The notes under the pieces were generated by a model. It was given only the letters and a program-made list of their open reading frames with translations. It did not search any database and was not told where the DNA came from. DNA of 64,000 nt. Source: Brevundimonas poindexterae. Lineage in GTDB: Bacteria; Pseudomonadota; Alphaproteobacteria; Caulobacterales; Caulobacteraceae. This document shows, piece by piece, positions 54,777-63,891 of the stretch (position 1 is the stretch's first letter; the number at the start of each line of letters is the position of its first letter). The position numbers were made by a program, and so were the translations under genes. The stretch covers positions 744,001-808,000 of the forward strand of contig NZ_JAIVLL010000001.1 in NCBI RefSeq assembly GCF_020524625.1. Reading direction: 5' to 3'.

Positions 54777-55382
54777 ATGCGCCTTGTTGCCCTGATCGGC
54801 GCAGCCCTTGTTGCGGTGGCCGCGCCAGCGGTCGCCCAGGTGGCACCCGTCCCGCCGGTCGTGGCGGGCGAACGTGTGCTGGGCCAGGCTGATGCGCCGG
54901 TGACGGTGATCGAGTACGCCTCCTTCACCTGCCCGCACTGTGCGCACTGGGCCGCCGATGTCCTGCCGGCGTTCAAGGCGGCCTATGTCGATACCGGCAA
55001 GGTGCGACTGGTCTATCGGGATCTGCCGACACCGCCGGCCGAGCCGTCGTTCGTGGCGGCCAAGGTGTCGCGCTGCGTCGCTTCGGAACAGGCCTTTCCG
55101 GTCATCGAAACCCTGTTTGCCCAGCAGGGCGCGGCCCGCCTGATGCGCTGGCCGGCCGGCTGGTTCCTGAACGCCATCGACCAGGGAGGACGCGCGCCAC
55201 AGGAGGTCATTGCCTGCATCGAGGACCCGGCCACAGAGGCAGCCCTGAATGCCGACCTCGAGGCCGCAGAGGCCGCTGGCGTGACCGGCACGCCGACCTT
55301 CTTCGTCAACGGGGTTCGCGTCGAGGATCCCTCGCTGGAAGGTCTGGCCGCCGTCATCGACCCGCTGCTGGCGGGGCACTGA
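54777..55382 (+). CDS. DsbA-like thiol oxidoreductase, CPHC active site
   Basis: The 201-residue protein has a Sec signal peptide (MRLVALIGAALVAVAAPAVA) and a DsbA-type domain with active site CPHC in YASFTCPHCAHWAADVLP and cis-Pro in VTGTPTFFVNGVRV. CPHC is the sequence of classical DsbA. An additional Cys pair (SRCVASE, IACIEDP) is shared in position with the upstream paralogue. It probably introduces disulfides in secreted proteins. Ten bases separate it from smc. Confidence 0.92.
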   Translation: MRLVALIGAALVAVAAPAVAQVAPVPPVVAGERVLGQADAPVTVIEYASFTCPHCAHWAADVLPAFKAAYVDTGKVRLVYRDLPTPPAEPSFVAAKVSRCVASEQAFPVIETLFAQQGAARLMRWPAGWFLNAIDQGGRAPQEVIACIEDPATEAALNADLEAAEAAGVTGTPTFFVNGVRVEDPSLEGLAAVIDPLLAGH

Positions 55383-55392
55383 CCCCGGACCC

Positions 55393-58300
55393 ATGCATTT
55401 CCAGCGGCTCAGACTGGTCGGCTTCAAATCCTTCGTCGATCCGACGGAAGTGCATATTGCGCCGGGCCTGACGGGCATCGTCGGGCCCAACGGCTGCGGC
55501 AAGTCCAACGTGCTGGAATCCCTTCGCTGGGTCATGGGCGCCAACTCCGCCAAGGCCATGCGCGGCCAGGGCATGGACGACGTCATCTTTGCCGGTGCCG
55601 CCGACCGGCCGCCGCGCAGCCATGCCGAGGTTTCGCTCAGCATCGACAACAGCCAGCGGCGTGCGCCCCAGCCCTTCACGGACTCGGCGGTGCTCGAGGT
55701 CTCGCGCCGCATCGACCGGGGTCAGGGCTCGACCTATCGCATCAACGGCAAGGAGGTCCGGGCTCGCGACGTCCAGCTGCTGTTCGCCGATGCCTCGACC
55801 GGCGCCAACTCGCCCGCCCTGGTTCGCCAAGGTCAGATCAGCGAACTGATCGCCGCCAAGCCCCAGAACCGCCGACGCATCCTTGAGGAGGCCGGGGGCG
55901 TGTCGGGTCTGCACACCCGGAGGCATGAGGCCGAGCTCCGCCTCAAGGCCGCCGAGACCAACCTCGACCGGCTGGACGATATCGGCAAGGAGCTGGAGAC
56001 CGCCCTCACCCGTCTGAAGCGCGAAGCCCGTCAGGCCGAAAAGTACCGCAAGATCTCCGCCGAGATCCGGGCCCTGCAGTCCGCCGTGCTGCTGGCGCGC
56101 TGGAAGGAGGCGGTCACGGCCCGGGACGACGCGGTCACGGCCCTGCGCGAGGCCGAGGCCGAGGTCGGCCGCACCGAACTGGCCGCGACGCAGGCGCGCA
56201 CCGAGTCACTCAAGGCCCAGGAAGGGCTCAAGCCGGCACGCGAGGAGGATGCCGTCGCCGGCGCCGTCCTGCACCGGGCGACCCTCGAACGCGACCGCCT
56301 CGACATGGCCGAGCAGGCCGCCCGCGCCGAGGTCGACCGCCTGACCCGCGAAGCCGAGCGGATCGCCGCCGATCTGGCTCGCGAGACCGAAATGGCCGGC
56401 GATGCCGACGCCGAGCTGAAGCGCCTGTCTGATGCCGTCACAGCCCTTGCGGCAGAGATTGATGCAGCCCCCACGCGTGGCCCGGAACTCGACAAGGCCT
56501 TCGAGGACGCCGAAGCCGCCCGCCGGACGGCCGAAGCGGAGGTCGAACGCCTCACCTCGGAACTGGCCGCCATCCAGGCCCGCGCCCGCGCCGAGGCCGC
56601 CCGGCGGCAGGACGCGCAGTCCCGGCTCGACCGTCTGGAGGCCTCCCGCCGCCAGACGGCCGCCGAACGCGAGGCCCTCGGCTCGGTCGATGCCGACGCC
56701 CGTGCCGAGGTCGACGCCGCCCTGACGAAGGCCCAGGCCGATCTGGAAGCCGCCCGCGCGGCCCTCGAACAGGCTGAGGTCGAACGGGGCGATCTGGCCC
56801 GCGCGGAACAGGAGGCCCGCACGACCGCCCGCACGCTGGAGGACCGCCTCGGCCGCCTGCAGACCGAAGCGCGGGGTCTGGCCCAGCTGCTGGCCCGCGC
56901 CCGCCGGGACCACGCTCCGGCCCTCGATTCCGTTCAGGCGGACCGGGGCTATGAGGCGGCGTTGGCGGCGGCGCTGGGCGAGGATCTGGATGCCGCCCTC
57001 GACCCGGCCGCCACCGCCCACTGGGCCGGTGCCGACGTCCCCGGGCCGACATGGCCGGATGGCGTCATACCCCTGTCGGCGCACGTGACGGCCCCCGACC
57101 TGCTGGCCGCCCGTCTGGCCTGGTGCGGCGTGGTGTCGGACAAGGACGCCGGCCGCCTGTCGCGCAACCTGCCGGTCGGCGCGCGGCTGGTGACCGCTCG
57201 CGGCGACCTCTTTCGCTGGGACGGTCTGGTCGTGCGGGCCGAGGCCCCTCGTCCCGCCGCCATCCGGCTGGAGCAGCGCACCCGCCTGTCGGAAGTCGAG
57301 ACCGAGATCGATCAGGGCCGCCCGGCGCTTGAGGCCGCCCAGGCTGAGCTCAAGGATCTGACCGAACGCCTCCGCGCCGCCGATGAGGCCGTCAAATCCG
57401 CCCGACAGACGCCCATCGCTCTCGACCGCGCTGTCACCACCGCTCGCGACCGGGTCGAGGCCCTGGCCCGCGAAGCGGCGCGTCAGGAAGCCCGTGCCCA
57501 GTCGCTTGATGAAACCCTCGCCCGGCTGGACGAAGACCTTGCCGCCGCCCGCGCGGCCCTCGACGCCCTGGCCGAGACCGAAGCGCCTGCCGCCTCTGTG
57601 ACCGAACTGGAGGCGGGCGTTGCCACAGTCCGCCAGACGGCCGAGGCCGCACGCGCCGCTGCCGCCCAGGCCCGCCTGGATCGCGACGCCGAGGCCCGCG
57701 CCGTCGAGGGTCGTGCCCGCCAGCTGGACACCCTCACCCGCGAGCGGGACGCCTGGTCCACCCGGGGCAAGGAAGCCCGCGCCCGCGTAGCCGCTCTCGA
57801 GGCCGCTCAGGCCACCACAGCCGATCAGCTCACGTCCGCCGCCCAGGCCCCCGATCAGTTCGTCGACAGGCGCAACACCCTGCTCGATGCCCTGACCGCC
57901 GCCGAAACCCGCAAGAAGGCGGCCTCAGACGCCCTGGCCGAAGCCGAAACCCGCGCTGGCGAGGCCGACCGGGCGTCGCGGGCGGCGGAGTCCGCAGCGT
58001 CTCAGGCCCGCGAGGCCCGGGCCGGTCTGGTCGAGCGCGCCCGCGCCACCGAAGACGCCCTCGATCTCGCCGTGAACCGCCTGCGCGAAGCGGCCCAGAT
58101 GACGCCCGAGGCGCTCGAGGCCAAGCTTTCCGAGGACGCCGTCGCCCGCCCCGCCGATGTGGCCGGGGCCGAGAGCCTGCTGGCCGGTCTGGAGCGCGAG
58201 CGCGAGCATCTGGCCGCGGTGAACCTGCGCGCCGAGGAAGAGGCTGGCGAATACACCGAGCGCCTGGACGCCATGCGCACCGAGCGCGCCGACCTGACCG

Positions 58301-58830
58301 GCGCCATCGCCCGGCTGCGCGACGGTATCGACGAGCTGAACGCCGAGGGCCGCGAGCGCCTGCTGGCCGCCTTCGACATCATCAATGACAACTTCAAGGC
58401 CCTGTTCGAGGCCCTGTTCGACGGGGGTCAGGCCGAGCTGAAGCTGGTCGAGAGCGACGATCCGCTGGAAGCCGGCCTCGAGATCTACGCCTGCCCGCCC
58501 GGCAAACGGCTGGCGGTCATGAGCCTGATGTCCGGCGGCGAGCAGGCCTTGACGGCGGCGGCCCTGATCTTTGCCGTCTTCCTCGCCAACCCTGCCCCCG
58601 TCTGCGTGCTGGACGAGGTCGACGCGCCGCTAGACGACGCCAATGTCGACCGCTTCTGTCGCATGCTGAACGAGATGCGCAATCGCACCGACACCCGCTT
58701 CATCGTCATCACCCACAATCCGGTGACCATGAGCCGCATGGACCGCCTGTACGGCGTCACCATGCCCGAACGCGGTGTGTCGCAGCTGGTCAGCGTCGAC
58801 CTGAAACAGGCCGAGAAGCTGGTGGCCTAG
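55393..58830 (+). CDS. smc: Chromosome segregation protein SMC
   Basis: SMC is the core ATPase of condensin-like chromosome organisation. The 1145-residue protein has Walker A in GIVGPNGCGKSNVLESL (residues 29-45), an Arg finger region RRHEAELRLKAAETNL, about 300 residues of Ala/Glu/Arg-rich coiled coil, a hinge near residues 515-600 (YEAALAAALGEDLDAALDP), a second coiled coil and the C-terminal ATPase half with MSLMSGGEQALTAAALIFA and Walker B VCVLDEVDAPLDDANVDRF. ScpA and ScpB are not in the window. Confidence 0.97.
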   Translation: MHFQRLRLVGFKSFVDPTEVHIAPGLTGIVGPNGCGKSNVLESLRWVMGANSAKAMRGQGMDDVIFAGAADRPPRSHAEVSLSIDNSQRRAPQPFTDSAVLEVSRRIDRGQGSTYRINGKEVRARDVQLLFADASTGANSPALVRQGQISELIAAKPQNRRRILEEAGGVSGLHTRRHEAELRLKAAETNLDRLDDIGKELETALTRLKREARQAEKYRKISAEIRALQSAVLLARWKEAVTARDDAVTALREAEAEVGRTELAATQARTESLKAQEGLKPAREEDAVAGAVLHRATLERDRLDMAEQAARAEVDRLTREAERIAADLARETEMAGDADAELKRLSDAVTALAAEIDAAPTRGPELDKAFEDAEAARRTAEAEVERLTSELAAIQARARAEAARRQDAQSRLDRLEASRRQTAAEREALGSVDADARAEVDAALTKAQADLEAARAALEQAEVERGDLARAEQEARTTARTLEDRLGRLQTEARGLAQLLARARRDHAPALDSVQADRGYEAALAAALGEDLDAALDPAATAHWAGADVPGPTWPDGVIPLSAHVTAPDLLAARLAWCGVVSDKDAGRLSRNLPVGARLVTARGDLFRWDGLVVRAEAPRPAAIRLEQRTRLSEVETEIDQGRPALEAAQAELKDLTERLRAADEAVKSARQTPIALDRAVTTARDRVEALAREAARQEARAQSLDETLARLDEDLAAARAALDALAETEAPAASVTELEAGVATVRQTAEAARAAAAQARLDRDAEARAVEGRARQLDTLTRERDAWSTRGKEARARVAALEAAQATTADQLTSAAQAPDQFVDRRNTLLDALTAAETRKKAASDALAEAETRAGEADRASRAAESAASQAREARAGLVERARATEDALDLAVNRLREAAQMTPEALEAKLSEDAVARPADVAGAESLLAGLEREREHLAAVNLRAEEEAGEYTERLDAMRTERADLTGAIARLRDGIDELNAEGRERLLAAFDIINDNFKALFEALFDGGQAELKLVESDDPLEAGLEIYACPPGKRLAVMSLMSGGEQALTAAALIFAVFLANPAPVCVLDEVDAPLDDANVDRFCRMLNEMRNRTDTRFIVITHNPVTMSRMDRLYGVTMPERGVSQLVSVDLKQAEKLVA

Positions 58831-58837
58831 CGCCGCA

Positions 58838-59203
58838 TCAACCCGGGCGGCCGTGTAGCTCCATGCACATCGTGCGGATCTCCGCCAGGTCTGCGTCGGA
58901 GACACGATCAAGCTTCATGGCCTCGTCGATGATGTCTTCCTTCACCTGGTCGGGGAGCCGACCAAGAGCTGCACCTGACCGTATTGCCGGGGCCTGCAGA
59001 AACACAACGTCCGCGATGTGGGACTCATCCGCGTTGCCCCCTTGTCGCGCTCGGAACCCGATCATGGTAACGACGGCCGCGCAGGCCCGGTCGATGTCGT
59101 AGACCTCCTGCGGCGTCGGGTCCTGCGTCTCTGCCGCATTTGCGGACGGCGAGATCATCACTGTAGACGCAAAGATGAGGGCGACGAGTGAGAGGCGAGT
59201 CAT
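58838..59203 (-). CDS. Small exported two-cysteine protein, unknown function
   Basis: The 121-residue product has a Sec signal peptide (MTRLSLVALIFASTVMISPS, cleavage after ANA). The mature part has a Cys near each end (DIDRACAAVVTM and RTMCMELHG) about 75 residues apart within helical sequence, much like the products at 60765 and 61228. No family is recognised. The ATG at 59203 is used; a TTG five codons earlier is possible. It converges with smc. Confidence 0.65.
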   Translation of the reverse strand: MTRLSLVALIFASTVMISPSANAAETQDPTPQEVYDIDRACAAVVTMIGFRARQGGNADESHIADVVFLQAPAIRSGAALGRLPDQVKEDIIDEAMKLDRVSDADLAEIRTMCMELHGRPG

Positions 59204-59275
59204 GGTCAGGCTCCGCAAGTGTTCCCATCAGTTTCGCATACCGCGCTCTGGTGGGCATCTGACGAAGTCTGATCC

Positions 59276-60127
59276 TCACCGCCGCAGCGCCGACCTCAGA
59301 TCATTTATGATCGGTCCCATCAGGTGCCAGGGCTCCACGCAGTAGCGGTGGAACAGGCGCCGGGGGTCGACCGCGAGCCGGTACAACCACTCCAGGCCGA
59401 GCTTGCCCATCCAGCGGGGCGCGGCCTTTTGCACTCCGGCCTCATAGTCAAAGGCGGCGCCGACGTTCAGCACCACGCAATCCGGCAGGGCATCCAGATG
59501 GTCGGCGATCCAGATTTCCTGACGCGGCATACCCATGCCGACCATCAGCAAATGCGGCGCGAAGGCCTCCACCTTGCCCAGCAGCGCCTGATTGTCCGGT
59601 GAGCCCGGTGCCGCGTCGAAATAGCCCGAGTGCACCGCCAGTGCGACATTCCGATGCCGGCTGCGCAGGCGCTCGGCGGCCAGCTCGGCCACCCCGTCCG
59701 CACCTCCGATGAACATGACGCGCCACCCCTTGCGGTCAGCAAGCGCCCAGAAATGCTCACGCCAGTCCAGATAGGTCGAGCGATGCTTCCGCCGCGTCCC
59801 CCGTCCGACCAGACGGCCAAAGGCGATCAGGGGGGTCGAGTCGATCTGCACCAGATCGGCCCGGGCAAAAAAGTCCGCGACCCGCGGCTCGGTGCGGATC
59901 AGATGCAGACTGTGCAGATTGTGGTTGGCGATGACGGCCTTCTCGCCGGCCTCGACCCAGGTGGTCAGCTGGTGCATGACCTCCTCGGGCCGTACCTTGT
60001 CCATCACCTGACCCAGCAGGCGAATGCGTTCGCCCTCGCGACGCTGCAGACGGTGGGGTACACGCGGGCGACGCCGCCGGTCTGGCAGCGCAACCACGTC
60101 GGACAGTCCCATCTGCTGGTCGAACAT
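59276..60127 (-). CDS. WecG/TagA/CpsF family glycosyltransferase
   Basis: The 283-residue protein has the GT26 pattern: GEKAVIANHNLHSLHLIRTE, DLVQIDSTPLIAFGRLVGRG, GWRVMFIGGADGVAELAAER, and the signature PHLLMVGMGMPRQEIWIADH, followed by VLNVGAAFDYEAGVQKAAPR. Members transfer N-acetylmannosaminuronic acid or related sugars to lipid-linked intermediates in surface polysaccharide synthesis. No other polysaccharide genes are nearby, so its product is unclear. A DNA stretch rich in Arg codons at the start suggests a cytoplasmic extension. Confidence 0.92.
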   Translation of the reverse strand: MFDQQMGLSDVVALPDRRRRPRVPHRLQRREGERIRLLGQVMDKVRPEEVMHQLTTWVEAGEKAVIANHNLHSLHLIRTEPRVADFFARADLVQIDSTPLIAFGRLVGRGTRRKHRSTYLDWREHFWALADRKGWRVMFIGGADGVAELAAERLRSRHRNVALAVHSGYFDAAPGSPDNQALLGKVEAFAPHLLMVGMGMPRQEIWIADHLDALPDCVVLNVGAAFDYEAGVQKAAPRWMGKLGLEWLYRLAVDPRRLFHRYCVEPWHLMGPIINDLRSALRR

Positions 60128-60168
60128 GGTTGTACGTTAGTCGGGCCTTCTGAAAACGGGGTGATCGA

Positions 60169-60639
60169 ATGCGGTTAATGAAGTCTGCGCTCCTGGCCGT
60201 GCTCGGCGCAGGTCTCACGGTCGGCCCCGGATGGGCTCAGGAACACGAGCCGCGGCTGGTGATGAGTGGTGTCGGACGGTTCGCCATCTTCGTCGATCTC
60301 TCGACCCGCGAGGCCGACGGCCGGCAGGTCCGCATCCGCTCGCTTCAGGTCGCCGAGCCCGGATTCGAGGTGGAGGGCGCACAGTACTGGGGTGGATGGT
60401 CCTGGTGGCAGTTCGACTGTGTCGACCGCACCGCCGACCGGCTGGACTTCGCCTCGGTCCTCGCCGGCGGTGTCGAGGGGCCTGCCGTCGCGGATTCCCA
60501 GCCAGCCTTCTTCGCCTCCCCCGGAGGAGACGCAGCCGAAGTACTGGCTATCGCCTGCGCCACCGGTCCCTACGAGGGGCCAACGTTCGGCTCCCTGCAG
60601 GACGCCGTTGCCGAAGGTCATCGTCAGATCGGGTCATAG
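60169..60639 (+). CDS. Small exported protein of unknown function
   Basis: The 156-residue product has a signal peptide (MRLMKSALLAVLGAGLTVGP, cleavage after GWAQ). A Trp-rich segment (AQYWGGWSWWQFDCVDRTAD) and two cysteines (FDCVD and AIACATG) mark the mature part. I do not recognise a family. It is divergent from the glycosyltransferase gene across 41 bases. The start could also be the ATG three codons later. Confidence 0.65.
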   Translation: MRLMKSALLAVLGAGLTVGPGWAQEHEPRLVMSGVGRFAIFVDLSTREADGRQVRIRSLQVAEPGFEVEGAQYWGGWSWWQFDCVDRTADRLDFASVLAGGVEGPAVADSQPAFFASPGGDAAEVLAIACATGPYEGPTFGSLQDAVAEGHRQIGS

Positions 60640-60764
60640 GCGGCTGGTGGACTCGTAATCGCGGGACTCTGGCCAGGGCCTTTCCGCTTCTCCAAGGTCA
60701 GGAATAGTCAGGGGTCCCGGCGCGCACTGTGCGTTACTAGGGTGAGACACCTTTGGAGGCGATC

Positions 60765-61151
60765 ATGTTCACCAAATTCACCCTCGCCGGCGGCGTTGCC
60801 GCCCTCGTCATGCTGGCTGCCGGCACCGTCTCGGCCCAGAGCGCCCCGCTGAACTATCAGCAGCACCTGACCTGCTCGGCGATGTTCTTCGCCTTCTCCA
60901 AGATCCAGTCGGACCCCGACGACGCCGCAGCCCTTGAATCCGCCACCGGCGTGATGGTCAACCGGGCCCTGGCGATGCCGGAGGCGAGAGGTGTGTCGCA
61001 GGACGCCATCATCGACGCCGCGTTCGGCGAGACTGTCGACATCATGGCTGCGATGGACGCCGAGTCCTCTCTCACGGCCAAGCAACAGGTCGTCTACAGC
61101 TGGGGCCCCGGCCTCGACCGTTGCCTGGAAGCCGTTCTGGACGAACAGTAG
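60765..61151 (+). CDS. Small exported two-cysteine protein, unknown function (paralogue 1)
   Basis: The 128-residue product has a signal peptide (MFTKFTLAGGVAALVMLAAG, cleavage after VSAQ). The mature part begins LNYQQHLTCSAMFFAFSK and ends LDRCLEAVLDEQ, with about 90 residues between the two cysteines. The next gene, at 61228, encodes a similar protein (LNLDTATLCAGVFFAHSR ... IEQACVAAAEA). The family is unknown. The ATG at 60765 follows a GGAGG ribosome binding site. Confidence 0.7.
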   Translation: MFTKFTLAGGVAALVMLAAGTVSAQSAPLNYQQHLTCSAMFFAFSKIQSDPDDAAALESATGVMVNRALAMPEARGVSQDAIIDAAFGETVDIMAAMDAESSLTAKQQVVYSWGPGLDRCLEAVLDEQ

Positions 61152-61227
61152 ACCAGCCCGATACGCTCAGCCCCGGGTCACGGCATTCGCCGGGGCCTGA
61201 CCCCGTCCCCGAACTGAAGGCCTTGCC

Positions 61228-61608
61228 ATGTTGCTCGCCACTGCCCTGACCCTCTCGATGGCCCTGTCTCCGGTTCAGGACCCTGAGCCGCTGAACCTCG
61301 ATACAGCGACCCTCTGCGCCGGCGTCTTCTTCGCCCATTCGCGCCAGCCGGAACTGGCGGAACTGGATGGCGTGGAGCTGTACGAGCAACTGGTCGTCGT
61401 CTTCATCGACCAGGCGGAGGCGCTGGGCGCTCCCGCCGGTCTCGACCGCGATGCCGTCATCGCCCGTTCCGCCAGCGCCTCAGACCGGCTGACCGGCACG
61501 CTGGCTCAGCAGGACACGCCGGAAGCCCGGGAGGCGATGCTCAACCAGTGGTTCGAGATCGAACAGGCCTGCGTGGCGGCCGCCGAGGCGACCGCACCGC
61601 TGGACTAG
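61228..61608 (+). CDS. Small exported two-cysteine protein, unknown function (paralogue 2)
   Basis: The 126-residue product has a short hydrophobic leader (MLLATALTLSMALSPVQ). It aligns by eye with the upstream protein: LNLDTATLCAGVFFAHSR against LNYQQHLTCSAMFFAFSK, and a C-terminal IEQACVAA against LDRCLEAV. The middle is acidic and helical. It overlaps the convergent murG stop by four bases. Function unknown. Confidence 0.68.
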   Translation: MLLATALTLSMALSPVQDPEPLNLDTATLCAGVFFAHSRQPELAELDGVELYEQLVVVFIDQAEALGAPAGLDRDAVIARSASASDRLTGTLAQQDTPEAREAMLNQWFEIEQACVAAAEATAPLD

Positions 61609-62696
61609 GCGCGCGCCACCTGCGCCTCGACCAGATCGGCGAGACGCGAAGCCGCTTCCGGCAAGGCCGCTGAGCGGGCGCCCTCGGCCATCTTCGCCAA
61701 ACGGCCGGACTCGCCCAGAATGCCTTCCAGCGTGGCGGCCAGCCCCTCAACCGTCAGGTCGTCCTCGAGGACCAGCGCCGCGCCCCCGGCCTCGACCAGA
61801 CCCCGGGCATTGAAGCGCTGGTGGTCATCCGTCGCGATCTTGAGCGGCACCAGAATGGACGGCAGGCCCACGACGGCCAGCTCGGTACAGGTCGAGGCGC
61901 CGGCCCGGCCGATCGCCAGATGCGCCTCTCCCAGCCGCGCGGCCATGTCGGCGAAGAAGGGCGCCACCTCGGCCTTGACCCCGGCTGCGGCATAGGTGCC
62001 GCGCGCGGCATCGACGAACTCCGGCCGGGCCTGTTGCACCACGACCAGTCGCTTGCGCAGCTTGTCCGGCAGCGTCGCGATCGCGCGCGGGACCGTGTCC
62101 GACAGGATGCGCGCGCCCTGGCTGCCCCCCGTCACCAACAGGTGGATCGACCCACGCGCGCCCGGGGCCGCATAGGGTTTGCCCTCGAGCGCGGCGATCG
62201 GAGGGCGAACCGGGTTGCCGACGACCTCCAGCCGGTCCTTCAGGCCCTCGGGCAGGCGCCCGAGCGTCGGAAAGGCCGAGGCGACCACGCCGACCCGCTT
62301 GGCCAGCAGGCGGTTGGTTCGCCCCAGCACCGCATTCTGCTCGTGGATCAGGGTCGGCAGGCCCATGCTCATGGCCGCCAGCAGCGACGGCGCCGACGGA
62401 TAACCACCGAAACCGACCACCACCGAGGCGTCCAGACGGCGAAAGGCCTTGCGCGCTTGCAGGACGCCCGCCGCGATCTTGACCCCCGCCTTCAACAGGC
62501 CGACCGGCCCGCTGCCGGTCGCGGAATCGAGCGCCAGGCGTTCGTCGGCCGGGAAATGTTCGGCAAAGGCCTGACCGCGCCGGTCGGTCGCCAGCACGAT
62601 CCGCCATCCTCTGCGGGCCATCTCCTGGGCCAGCGCCTGGGCGGGAAACAGGTGTCCGCCGGTTCCCCCGGCAGCGACGACACAGGTCTTGGTCAT
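61605..62696 (-). CDS. murG: UDP-N-acetylglucosamine transferase MurG
   Basis: MurG adds GlcNAc to lipid I to make lipid II at the inner face of the membrane. The 363-residue protein has the N-terminal loop AAGGTGGHLFPAQALAQEMA, VVGFGGYPSAPSLLAAMSMG, HEQNAVLGRTNRLLAKR, the middle LLVTGGSQGARILSDTVPRA and the UDP-binding IGRAGASTCTELAVVGLPSI. It is seven bases downstream of ftsW. In this window it ends the proximal dcw segment. Confidence 0.97.
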   Translation of the reverse strand: MTKTCVVAAGGTGGHLFPAQALAQEMARRGWRIVLATDRRGQAFAEHFPADERLALDSATGSGPVGLLKAGVKIAAGVLQARKAFRRLDASVVVGFGGYPSAPSLLAAMSMGLPTLIHEQNAVLGRTNRLLAKRVGVVASAFPTLGRLPEGLKDRLEVVGNPVRPPIAALEGKPYAAPGARGSIHLLVTGGSQGARILSDTVPRAIATLPDKLRKRLVVVQQARPEFVDAARGTYAAAGVKAEVAPFFADMAARLGEAHLAIGRAGASTCTELAVVGLPSILVPLKIATDDHQRFNARGLVEAGGAALVLEDDLTVEGLAATLEGILGESGRLAKMAEGARSAALPEAASRLADLVEAQVARA

Positions 62697-62703
62697 GGCG
62701 GTC

Positions 62704-63891
62704 CTACGACAGTATGCGGCCCAGCTGCGGCGCCGGGCGGCGCCCGGTCCCCGGCTCGTAGGCGCCCGCTCGCCTGCGGGTCAAGGCGAGCGCCAGCCCC
62801 ATCGTCAGGCCCATGGCCATCATCGACGAGCCGCCATAGCTGATGAAGGGCAGGGTCATCCCCTTGGTCGGGATCAGGTTCAGGTTCACCGCCACATTGA
62901 TCGCCGCCTGCAGGCCGATCAGCATGAACAGGCCGGCGGCGGCCGTCTGTTCGAACGGATCGTTCAGCCGCATGGCCCGCGACAGGCCCCGCACCACGAT
63001 GAAGGCATAGAGGCCGATCATCAGCAGCGACAAGATCAGGCCGAACTCCTCGGCGCCGACGGAATAGATGAAGTCGGTGTGCAGGTCCGGCACGTGACGC
63101 TTCATCACCCCCTCGCCCACGCCGCGCCCGAACAGGCCCCCGGCGCGAATGGCTTCGGAGGCACGGTCGATCTGGTGGGTGTCCTCCTGACCCGGAGCCA
63201 GGAATTTTGCCACCCGCTCGCGCACGTGATCGAACAGGAAGTACAGCGAGAAGATGCCGGACATGACCAACCCGCCCAGCACCGCCATCCACTTCAGCGG
63301 CACCCCGGCCATGAAGAAGACGGCCATGAAGGTCGTGGTGATCAGCAGGGTCTGGCCGATGTCGGGCTGGATCAGCAACAGGCCAACGGTCACCACATAG
63401 AAGCTGAAGGCGATCGAGACGCCGGGCACCCCCTGCCCCTTCTGGCCCTCGGCGAACATCCAGGCCGCCAGCACGATCAGGGTCGGCTTGGCGAACTCGG
63501 ACGGCTGGAAGCTGAACGGCCCGATCAGGATCCATCGCGTGGCGCCCTTGGCCTCATTGCCCAGTATGGGCAGCACCGCCATGACCAGCAGGGCCGCGAT
63601 CAGGGTGAAGACGGCAACCCGCCTTACCCCGCGGGGTGAAAGCAGCGACGTCCCCAGCATGGCCACCAGTCCGACCGAGGCGAACACGATCATCCGGATC
63701 GAATAGTGGAACGGGTTGGACAGCCGCTCATCGGCCATGATGGCGGCCGGGCTCGAGGCGAACGACAGGGCGATGCCGATCGCCATCAGGCCCAGTGCCG
63801 CCAGCACCAGTCCGCGATCCACCGTCCAGAACCACTTGGCCAGCAGGCTCTGGTCGCTCCGGGAAAAGGGCGGAACATAGGTCTGGGTCAT
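62704..63891 (-). CDS. ftsW: Peptidoglycan polymerase FtsW
   Basis: FtsW is the division-specific SEDS glycosyltransferase that polymerises lipid II. The 395-residue membrane protein has about 10 transmembrane segments and SEDS landmarks: KGATRWILIGPFSFQPSEFA, the catalytic-Asp region in LLLIQPDIGQTLLITTTF, and FIYSVGAEEFGLILSLLMIG and MTLPFISYGGSSMMAMGLTM. The ATG at 63891 overlaps the murD stop (ATGA). Confidence 0.97.
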   Translation of the reverse strand: MTQTYVPPFSRSDQSLLAKWFWTVDRGLVLAALGLMAIGIALSFASSPAAIMADERLSNPFHYSIRMIVFASVGLVAMLGTSLLSPRGVRRVAVFTLIAALLVMAVLPILGNEAKGATRWILIGPFSFQPSEFAKPTLIVLAAWMFAEGQKGQGVPGVSIAFSFYVVTVGLLLIQPDIGQTLLITTTFMAVFFMAGVPLKWMAVLGGLVMSGIFSLYFLFDHVRERVAKFLAPGQEDTHQIDRASEAIRAGGLFGRGVGEGVMKRHVPDLHTDFIYSVGAEEFGLILSLLMIGLYAFIVVRGLSRAMRLNDPFEQTAAAGLFMLIGLQAAINVAVNLNLIPTKGMTLPFISYGGSSMMAMGLTMGLALALTRRRAGAYEPGTGRRPAPQLGRILS

